Part shown: one piece after another, positions 11,001 through 16,340 of the stretch
Layout of the letters: each line of letters opens with the position of its first letter
Position numbering within the stretch: the stretch's first letter is position 1
Assembly: GCA_027575765.1 (NCBI GenBank)
Contig: JANBPT010001019.1
Coordinates: forward strand, 1 to 16,340
DNA: 16,340 nt
Direction of reading: 5' to 3'
Source of the DNA: Tieghemiomyces parasiticus
Taxonomy: Eukaryota; Kickxellomycota; Dimargaritomycetes; Dimargaritales; Dimargaritaceae
Position numbers and translations under genes: made by a program
Notes under the pieces: generated by a model
The model's database searches: none
What the model saw: the letters and a program-made list of their open reading frames with translations, nothing else
What the model was told of the DNA's origin: nothing

Positions 11001-12126
11001 GGGCCGTCGTACCTCGCGTTCAGCCACCGTCGTCGTGCATAGCCATACCGACCTGGACCACGGGACGAAAGTGGAAGCCCGTCCGGTCTTTCCCTCAGCC
11101 CAGCTCCGCGACCAGATGCGCCACAGTTCTGCACGTAAGCCAGCCTCGCGGTCGTCCTTTAGCGTGATGGGTAGTAGCAGCGGATCTACCGATGGTGGTC
11201 TGGTTAGTGATGTCGCCGTGGCGACGCGGTGCCATCTGTGTCGCCAGGACTTTACTGTGTTTCGCTGGCGCAATACCTGTTCCCGATGCCACGCGGCGGT
11301 GTGCGCCGACTGCCTAACCAAGCGCAGCAGTCCATGTCTCACTGTCTCAGCCACCACTGTAGGGGTCGATTCGGGTACTGAACGGATCAGCCCCGAACCT
11401 GCTTTGGATTCACCATCGCCTCTGGCCAAGCAACTTCCTGACGGGGCTCTTGACGAGGGCAGTACGCGCCAGCATCAGATGGCCACGATCGAACCAGCCC
11501 AGCTTGCGACCGCAGCCCAACTGACCGATCTCACCCAATATTTGCCTTCCCCCAGCCTGCCCTCCGTCACCTCCACCCTGGCAGCTGCCAAGGCCATGCC
11601 AGCGAAGCAGATGCCCATGTCGCCTCCACCGAGTCAGCTGCTTCTACTACCTTCCCCGACCGATTCAACCGCGTCGGACCCGGGTCTTTCCCTCCTGTCA
11701 CCGGTGAACCAATTTTTTAAGTGCGACACCCTGGCGACCATGTCGACCCCATTGGCGAACCGTGTCAGGCCTCCACTGGAATCACGGCCACCCACCGTCC
11801 GCTACTCCTGCCCGCCCGACAACGCGCCTAGTGTCGCGCATGGAATGCCCGACCAGACGCCACGGCCCCCGACCCATACGGCCGCGGCCAGCCGTCGTAA
11901 CCTTACCGTCGGCCACAGCGCTCTGCCTACAACAACCCAACCGACTTCCCTTTGCCGTCCCCCGCGGGCCAACCTTGGTAGCGGCTCGCGCCGGTTCTCG
12001 GGAGCGCTTTTGTCCACCCCGGCCAACGTGGGTAAATTGTGCGACGCCTGCGTCCTTGGACTAGATCCTCGTCACATTCAAGTTAACCCTGAGGGTAACG
12101 GCTGGTTTTATAAGTTGGCTACGTAG
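8005..12126 (+). CDS. Rho guanine-nucleotide exchange factor with DH, PH, FYVE and a split second FYVE-like domain (FGD-like)
   Basis: The 1373-residue protein is predicted to load GTP on a Rho-family GTPase at membranes. The DH domain spans about 106-312, with CR1 (RILQEILTTERTYVEGL) and the diagnostic CR3 stretch PIQRLPRYRLLL at 265-276; its first helix is followed by a Gly/Pro-rich insertion (about 135-157). The PH domain spans about 336-440 and ends with the expected Trp (W429). A FYVE domain at 546-608 has WVPD (546-549), RRKHHCRACG (566-575) and all four Cys pairs (555/558, 571/574, 579/582, 603/606), so PtdIns3P binding is likely; the usual RVC is RAC. A Ser/Thr/Pro-rich linker follows (about 615-1070). 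A second FYVE-like module starts at C1076 with three Cys pairs (1076/1079, 1092/1095, 1100/1103) and appears to be completed by C1346/C1349. The order resembles animal FGD proteins, but no second PH is seen. Start: first ATG after the stop at 7930. The DH-PH-FYVE call is firm; the target GTPase is unknown. Confidence 0.92.
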   Translation: MALVTTASQPVPSPTAAWSTEEPRLRSFNVAPTPGSHANMSLSTGKWDAGRSTSAGQVSKTTALEPKAARPTSPLKPTETTLMTLPPAPLPASVPTPAVESPTKRTRILQEILTTERTYVEGLLLVDRLMYTPLHRASRSGGTAAPTSGGPPPPTLSTKRVADIFANFSDILNVNREFLAQLEARFRPDPTHSALLNTDLCIGDVFLSVAPFFKMYSVYIRNFHRALTLLRTTVETSAGFRAFIRTVNAQPELKSLTIDSYLMLPIQRLPRYRLLLADLARHTPDSHPDHPLVTRALQVIEEVAQFVNDMIRQHEMYTAMVAIQKCLHGFQDNLLVPGRRLIKRGPVRKICRKNHQPREFFLFTDVLIYASPALLENTFNFHRKFPLEECRVIDVPDTPKAALKNVFQIYSREKSFGVYTETARAKQEWVKVLHRAIADHITARKTLRIDHNSSARRAQSMYITTQCHVASGACATTADHASTPGSPLSVSHLTMSPSSEISDTATLTGIDAAVAPPSLHLTPAPSAPAASPTSPRVVENYNAPVWVPDEQAVRCLICYEEFNLFRRKHHCRACGHVVCHYCSTKTIVIPGSWEAEDKEARACDQCVALLFGKEHLNDSKQQQHQLQRRSSTASASSSNPGSARNSLFGSSVAYFGRTRASRSSSSATAAPSLFGLVANPFMASTPDLTSSSSARSSIAAGALHSLVRCESHNSDNDRRRWSSSATPGTPQRHPHRISIGHPSSAAGPLPLPPSSALPSASNSSSVVSSPTSPKVLVDYGFSAATTRRMSFMSWTYGLPRSALSSVSLTSSQEDSVFSVEAASVASTRLPDDGRPSTRPSSVVMCPSSPLGSAVQSDAVRTASPDPRSRSLVPSNPLPLLPVVTTVATSPSRGGLPPLASSTSEPSTGTVSTAVSSLAGSRPTRAKPPSLPLSPSRRAHRVYSSHRASTSAIVLSDLSSPFYVAPLSPKAPPSTCQQDYFVSASSLASSSPLMPAGPPVGRRTSRSATVVVHSHTDLDHGTKVEARPVFPSAQLRDQMRHSSARKPASRSSFSVMGSSSGSTDGGLVSDVAVATRCHLCRQDFTVFRWRNTCSRCHAAVCADCLTKRSSPCLTVSATTVGVDSGTERISPEPALDSPSPLAKQLPDGALDEGSTRQHQMATIEPAQLATAAQLTDLTQYLPSPSLPSVTSTLAAAKAMPAKQMPMSPPPSQLLLLPSPTDSTASDPGLSLLSPVNQFFKCDTLATMSTPLANRVRPPLESRPPTVRYSCPPDNAPSVAHGMPDQTPRPPTHTAAASRRNLTVGHSALPTTTQPTSLCRPPRANLGSGSRRFSGALLSTPANVGKLCDACVLGLDPRHIQVNPEGNGWFYKLAT

Positions 12127-12291
12127 AGTTGTGCGCTGAGCAGGTTGGCTACTCTCCCCCTCACTTTTCCCTGCTCCAAGGGCGGCCTGGCTCATGGCTG
12201 TGCAGGATTGGCTTGCATAACTGGTTGGCCGCTCTACATGTTCTGTCCTGATTTGGTAACGCCCACCCACTATGTCGAAGCTCCCCTCATA

Positions 12292-12292
<1 letters not shown>

Positions 12293-12323
<31 letters not shown>
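12293..12323 (+). repeat. TC dinucleotide microsatellite
   Basis: An uninterrupted (TC)10 occupies about 12303-12322, preceded by a (TC)4 block separated by CC. It lies 170 bases after the RhoGEF stop codon, within its probable 3' UTR. A TATAAA follows at 12342-12347. Confidence 0.9.
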
Positions 12324-12424
12324 TACATCTCGCCTCTAGCTTATAAATCCTCACCTACCCGCGCGCTTCTTTCACGTTTTTCTCTTCGATGTACCATATC
12401 AATACACTCTGTGCAGATTTCTCG

Positions 12425-12430
12425 AATAAA
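12425..12430 (+). terminator. Poly(A) signal AATAAA for the RhoGEF gene
   Basis: A canonical AATAAA lies about 300 bases after the RhoGEF stop, with no other gene between. It is the best candidate for the 3'-end signal and would give a 3' UTR of roughly 310-330 bases containing the TC repeat. The assignment is by position only. Confidence 0.5.
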
Positions 12431-14123
12431 GACTTGCATGCCCACCGTCATACTATTGTATAAGCCAACATGAACACGCCGGATCAGCGGGCTAGAAGAG
12501 GTTCCTTTGGAATCTGGCGAGTGCAACCCGCTGTCCAGTAATGTAAGCTAATGGACGACAAAGCGATGCGAGGACTCAGAGGGGCTGGATACCACTGGGT
12601 AATTATGCGATCCCACGCCACAGCTTGGTACTTCGGGTGCCAAGAGCAATTGTCAACAGGACAGGACTGGCTATCTATTTTGGAAGGGAGGGGGACAGAT
12701 GGGTAGTTCCTAATAAGGGCTGAAATGACAGTTAATAGTTGGTGGTCTATCGAAATAAGATTTATTTAAAAAATATGCCATGTGTGGCCGCCCAAAACGA
12801 CCTCACGCCACGGTACAGAAGACAGTAGCCAACAACAACATCACAGCGCCTTCAACCAGCCATTCTCATGTACTCAACTAGCACAATGGCCAGCTTCACT
12901 ACTTAATGATCCACGTCTTATAGAAGTCATTTAGGCCATTTCTCCTTCCGAACGACGCTTGCAATTACTTCTCTACGCTTCCCTTTGAGTCTATTATCCT
13001 TTACCCTAGCATTATACAGACAAGGCCAAGTTACAGATCGCCGCCATGTCTAAGGCACCAAGCCGGTACCAATAAAGATCAGCTAACATGTTTTTATTAC
13101 TTATAGTTTCAGATCGCGATTACATCCACCATAGCAATCTTTGTTCGGAAAAGCAATGGAGGCCAGAGGGGATAGCCTGTCCGAATTTTCCTGTTGTGGT
13201 GGACGGCAATAATCAGTTAACTCAGGTCGTCACGGTTATATCCGTGTCATGATCGGTACGTCATAGCGCGGGCTAGCAAGGCAAATAAAATAAATTCAAC
13301 TCTGTGGCTGGAGAGTGGTAGTGTTGATTGATTGGTGCCACAGGTGTCAGCGTGGTGGTCCAGGGTGGATGTACGGATAGCAAGGGGGGGGGAAAGCTTA
13401 CAGTATCTGGGCTGGAGTTGGGTAAATGGATAAAAAACGTAGGATGATACGCAAACGTGATTTGATTGCCGTTGTTTTTTTAGCCGCTACGTCTCGGCAT
13501 TCATAGATCGTTTCTGTTGACGCCAATGGTAAGGCTGCATTGGAACGAGAGAGGAAGATGGAGAAATGGATGTATCGCAAGTGTAGGGGGAATGGGTGAT
13601 GACCAAAGGTGGCTGTTGAGCAAAATCGTTGTCCGTCACTTTGGGACTGCCGGTATCGGTTAGAGATCAAGTGTATGCAATGTTTAAAAGTTGGCTGAGG
13701 CAAGGGTCACTCCATTGGTCAGGATTAGTCTTCCGTTACGAAGGATGCAAGCTCGCGGTAAGTCAAAAAAAAAGAGGAATATAATAAGAATTAGTCGTCT
13801 AAATTACCATTATTATAGATTTGTTGAACTGCTATAATGGCGCTATAGGTGTGCGTAATGGCGTAGCGCCTGGTTGCTGGTTTAGGCAGCCACAGGATCA
13901 TTATATAAATGAGTTCGACGCGACAGGCGTCTTTCGCTTCGCAGTAAAGGTGTAACACGGGAATGATGGCGTAGATGTCCAGTCGCCGGATGTATCCGGA
14001 CTTGAGTGACCAGGGCTGGTGAGTTGGGTGGGCTTCCCCTAGCCGAGCGCAGTGGGCAGGAGAGAGGAGGAATATGTTTACGAGACAAAAGGTCGATAAA
14101 GGCATGGTGATTGGTTGATAGTG
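12431..14123. other. Gene-poor region of about 1.7 kb
   Basis: No recognisable coding sequence. Minus-strand frames at 13398-13703 (101 codons) and 13791-14204 (137 codons) have no domain, no matching codon bias and no homologue I recognise. Isolated AATAAA-like signals are at 13071-13076 and 13284-13289 on plus, and at 12761-12767 on minus. CCAATGG-type motifs are at 13523-13529 and 13712-13718. A G9 run is at 13384-13392. A well-framed ATG at 13046 opens only a nine-codon frame. Unannotated ncRNA cannot be excluded. Confidence 0.45.
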
Positions 14124-14168
14124 CAACCATTGGCGAATGTCGGTGGTGCACCAGCGCGCCAATGGTTG
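14110..14168. promoter_or_regulatory. CCAAT-box cluster with 12-bp inverted repeat upstream of the secreted-protein gene
   Basis: Three CCAAT pentamers lie within 60 bases: minus strand at 14110-14114 and 14129-14133, plus strand at 14159-14163. The latter two sit in perfect 12-bp inverted arms, CAACCATTGGCG (14124-14135) and CGCCAATGGTTG (14157-14168), separated by 21 bases that contain the palindrome TGGTGCACCA (14144-14153). CCAAT is the core bound by the fungal HAP/NF-Y complex. The cluster is about 240-290 bases before the TATA box at 14402, a suitable distance for an upstream activating element. Function is inferred. Confidence 0.45.
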
Positions 14169-14401
14169 TTGGGCGGAGGCCTGTGCGCACGTACATAGGC
14201 GCACCGGACCGTACTTGGAATTGTAATGTAGCGGGAGGAGGGGACGAAATAGTAGAGGACGACGAGTGGCTTCGTAGCTGTACGTCAGGCGGCGCGGGGA
14301 TGCTTTTATCGTCGTCTTAAGGGAGACGTGAGCAGCATCCGTGCACTAAAAATAAAATATCAATATAAACCCATGTCGACCCGTCTGCCAAGGAAACTGC
14401 A

Positions 14402-14408
14402 TATATAA
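14402..14408 (+). promoter_or_regulatory. TATA box of the secreted-protein gene
   Basis: TATATAA at 14402-14408 is the closest TATA-type element upstream of the gene. At about 30 bases it would place transcription start near 14430-14440, which favours translation from the ATG at 14586 over the in-frame ATG at 14430. A second element, TATAAA at 14364-14369, would allow either start. Confidence 0.5.
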
Positions 14409-14585
14409 TCGGCCCGATCACTTGCTGCTATGCCACCAATAAACCCACAGCTGTCCGCCTGCTTGTCTCTAGCTTTTCTGCACCAGTTCTCCCAGCGCCG
14501 GGTTTTTATTTATTTGACTGGTCTCCCCCGTTCAACTGCCGACTTCCTTCTACCTGCTCAAGTCGTCTCTTCTCGACTTCAAACC

Positions 14586-15632
14586 ATGTTCATCCGCCAT
14601 TCTCTCCTGGCTATTGCCTTCACTGCCGTGGCTGGCGGCCTACCGAACCCGTCGACCCTCACCCCATATTTTGCCGGACAGCCTTCGGTTGCCCAAAGCC
14701 CATCGTCTCTTTCTGACGGCTCGACTTTGGTGGATCCCACCAATCAAAGCCCCGGTGGTCTGAATAGCCCGCCTTATCCGCTGTCGTCTTCCAGTTCGCC
14801 ACCCGAGCTGCCATCGGCTCCCAAAAGGTTACCCATTTTTGGCCATATGTGCAATAACGTTCAGAACTTCGCCGATAAGGTAACCGGAAAAGACAGAGTG
14901 AAGCGGAAGTTGGAGTTGTGGCTGACGTTTGATGCGATGATGCGTAATTTGGCCCAAGAAAAGACCCCGGAGGTCCAAGTTCCCACAACTGTCCCTGTGA
15001 AGTCCAACCGCGGTCAGGAACTTGAGTTGACGGCCGATAATCCGGCACCGATACCGAGCCAGTCAATCGATGGCTATCCGTGGCTGCAGAAGGATGCCGC
15101 CTGCATAGCCGAATCGGTGGTTCTTCAGGAGTGCGTCCGGTATGTGTGGAATTACTACCAGTCGTACTACGAAGGAGCGTACGCCAAGCGGGGATACTAT
15201 CATCCGCTCCCCATGGCGGTCTCTCTTCAGTACTACGGCCAATTCTCCCTCAAGCAGTGCGTTGAGGAACACCTGAGCTATCGCCCTACCAGAGTAATCT
15301 TCCAGAAGACCGCAGAGACCGTAGACAAACCGTCAGGTTATTCGATGCGACTGAGTACCAGTGAACTGGTGCTTAGTTGCTCGGCCTTCGATGCCTACTG
15401 GGATATTAACGATGGTCAGTATTACTTCCAGGCTATCAGAGGCGATACATGGTACACTGTGGTTGACAATGCCCTCATGCCGCGCGCTGATTTAGGATCA
15501 AATTTGTCGACCCGAGTGCGCTTAGACCCCGAGTTCTGGTACACATCATCATTGCACGACGTTGACGCCGGACAGTTAGCTGACAGCTCCCCTGGGCATC
15601 AATTACCACAGGAGACTATAATTTTTGAATAG
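14586..15632 (+). CDS. Secreted protein of unknown function with possible dibasic-processed pro-region
   Basis: I do not recognise a family. From the ATG at 14586 the product has 348 residues. Residues 1-18 form a typical signal peptide: Arg/His near the start, a hydrophobic LLAIAFTAVAG core, and small residues at the likely cleavage site (after A16 or G18). Residues 19-79 are Ser/Pro-rich, then a Lys-Arg pair at 80-81 offers a Kex2-type cleavage site. The remainder has Cys at 89, 173, 183, 225 and 265, a Tyr/Trp-rich stretch (184-220) and one strong N-glycosylation site (N306). No membrane anchor or GPI signal is seen at the C terminus. The frame extends in phase to an ATG at 14430, which would add 52 residues; I prefer 14586 because of its signal peptide, A at -3 and the TATA spacing. 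It converges with allantoinase, with 222 bases between the stop codons. It may be a lineage-specific secreted or wall protein; this is inference. Confidence 0.75.
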   Translation: MFIRHSLLAIAFTAVAGGLPNPSTLTPYFAGQPSVAQSPSSLSDGSTLVDPTNQSPGGLNSPPYPLSSSSSPPELPSAPKRLPIFGHMCNNVQNFADKVTGKDRVKRKLELWLTFDAMMRNLAQEKTPEVQVPTTVPVKSNRGQELELTADNPAPIPSQSIDGYPWLQKDAACIAESVVLQECVRYVWNYYQSYYEGAYAKRGYYHPLPMAVSLQYYGQFSLKQCVEEHLSYRPTRVIFQKTAETVDKPSGYSMRLSTSELVLSCSAFDAYWDINDGQYYFQAIRGDTWYTVVDNALMPRADLGSNLSTRVRLDPEFWYTSSLHDVDAGQLADSSPGHQLPQETIIFE

Positions 15633-15744
15633 TCTATTTCGAGACGCATTCCAACGAGGCTCGGTTGAGGATATTCGGTACCTTGCATGCATCGGTTTTT
15701 GGGGTGGTGGTCAAACAATAGGTTTATACTCTTACACCGCTCGC

Positions 15745-15750
15745 AATAAA
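15745..15750 (+). terminator. Poly(A) signal AATAAA for the secreted-protein gene
   Basis: AATAAA occurs 112 bases after the stop codon at 15632 and is followed by a short A run. It sits before the convergent allantoinase stop at 15855, so the plus transcript probably ends at or near the other gene's 3' end. Confidence 0.6.
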
Positions 15751-15854
15751 AAAATCATCGCATCCTGTCAGACGTCCAAAAGTAAGCCACGTCGGGCACC
15801 TGCGATACGCACCTGGGGAGTACCGGCCAGCAACCTATCCCCCCGTGGTTAAAT

Positions 15855-16340
15855 CTACTCGTGGACCAATTGACCTAGCGGGGCAGGGGAGAAGGCACCT
15901 TCTGGGAAAGGGCTGTAGTCGACCGGGGCCGTATAAACCTGTACCGATGGGAATAGGCTGCCCCTTGGCAAAGAGACCACGGACGACCCGCGGGTAAAGG
16001 CCACCTGTCCGCGCACAAAAGTATGGTGCACGCGGCCGTAGAGAGTTTGGCCAACGTAAGGGCTTAACTTATGGCGGAAATGGATGCCATCAGTAGTCAC
16101 GGTGAAAGCGGCGTGGGGGTCCCATACGACCAGGTCTGCATCTAGTCCAGTGGCCAGTTGACCCTTACGGTGCTGGAGCTGAATGTGGCGGGCGGGTTCT
16201 TCACACAGCCAGCGGAGTAACGCAGCTGGCGTGTGGCCCCGGCGTCGGGCTTCTGTCCATAGTACTGAGAGACCGAACTGGACGCTAGCGATACCGCCCC
16301 AGGCCGCCAGGAAATCGCCCGTTTCGGGACACTTGAGGTC
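15855..16340 (-). CDS. Allantoinase, C-terminal part (gene continues beyond the window)
   Basis: Allantoinase hydrolyses the allantoin ring to allantoate in purine nitrogen use. The minus frame is open from the right edge to a TAG at 15855-15857, giving 161 C-terminal residues. It opens with DLKCPETGDFLAAWGG, which in this family follows just after the Ser-Asp-His metal/catalytic segment, so that Asp lies a few residues outside the window. Next come FGLSVLWTEAR, a Trp-rich helix, and the amidohydrolase closing motifs KGQLATGLDADLVVWDP and FRHKLSPYVGQTLYGRVHHTFVRGQ, which are diagnostic of allantoinases rather than dihydropyrimidinases. The C terminus (GQLVHE) has no SKL-type peroxisomal signal. 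Only about the last third of a usual protein of some 450-500 residues is present. A GTG at 16098-16100 is an internal Val codon, not a start. No frameshift is seen. The family call is firm; the metal-binding N-terminal part cannot be checked here. Confidence 0.93.
   Translation of the reverse strand, partial: DLKCPETGDFLAAWGGIASVQFGLSVLWTEARRRGHTPAALLRWLCEEPARHIQLQHRKGQLATGLDADLVVWDPHAAFTVTTDGIHFRHKLSPYVGQTLYGRVHHTFVRGQVAFTRGSSVVSLPRGSLFPSVQVYTAPVDYSPFPEGAFSPAPLGQLVHE

Noticed and set aside
13046..13135. Mini-gene with a Kozak-like ATG and an intron-like CTAAC...ATAG segment
   Set aside because: Even after hypothetical splicing it would encode only about 13-15 residues, and no standard donor is present.
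13791..14204. 137-codon minus frame upstream of the secreted-protein gene
   Set aside because: No recognisable domain or codon bias, and it overlaps the CCAAT-rich upstream region; likely chance.
15855..16100. 81-codon minus frame taken as a separate small gene
   Set aside because: Its first codon is an internal GTG. The same frame is open to the window edge and the whole is clearly allantoinase.

Overview
The window looks like nuclear DNA of a filamentous, probably early-diverging fungus. The evidence is an SKN1/KRE6-type beta-glucan synthesis protein (a fungal wall family), a DH-PH-FYVE Rho guanine-nucleotide exchange factor with long Ser/Thr/Pro-rich linkers, eukaryotic poly(A) signals and TATA boxes, strongly C-ending codons in the two longest genes, and wide spacing between genes. 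A Zoopagomycota-like lineage such as Kickxellomycotina/Dimargaritales is a guess from gene style, not something the sequence proves. No operons, insertion sequences, CRISPR arrays or confident RNA genes are visible.

Layout. Bases 1-1560 hold no recognisable gene. Bases 1561-2165 are a C/T-rich leader with three runs of exactly ten C between 1401 and 2133. Bases 2166-3584 (+) encode a 472-residue type II membrane protein of the SKN1/KRE6 family (GH16 fold) with an intact ExDxxE catalytic signature. Bases 3585-7430 are a long stretch without a convincing gene; it holds an AT palindrome just after the GH16 gene and a G-quadruplex motif. Bases 7431-8004 are a pyrimidine-rich leader. Bases 8005-12126 (+) encode a 1373-residue RhoGEF with DH, PH and FYVE domains, plus a second FYVE-like zinc module whose last Cys pair lies 242 residues away, at the extreme C terminus. 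Its 3' flank has a TC microsatellite and an AATAAA signal. Bases 12431-14350 are again gene-poor but carry repeated CCAATGG motifs, two of them in a 12-bp inverted repeat, ahead of the next gene. Bases 14586-15632 (+) encode a secreted protein of unknown function with a signal peptide and a possible dibasic-processed pro-region. Bases 15855-16340 (-) are the C-terminal 161 codons of allantoinase, convergent with the secreted-protein gene and cut by the window edge.

The genes do not form an obvious pathway. Two relate loosely to cell wall and polarity (the glucan-synthesis protein and a Rho activator targeted to membranes). Allantoinase belongs to purine/allantoin nitrogen catabolism. The most unusual item is the split second FYVE-like domain of the RhoGEF. 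Next are the orphan secreted protein and its CCAAT-rich upstream region.
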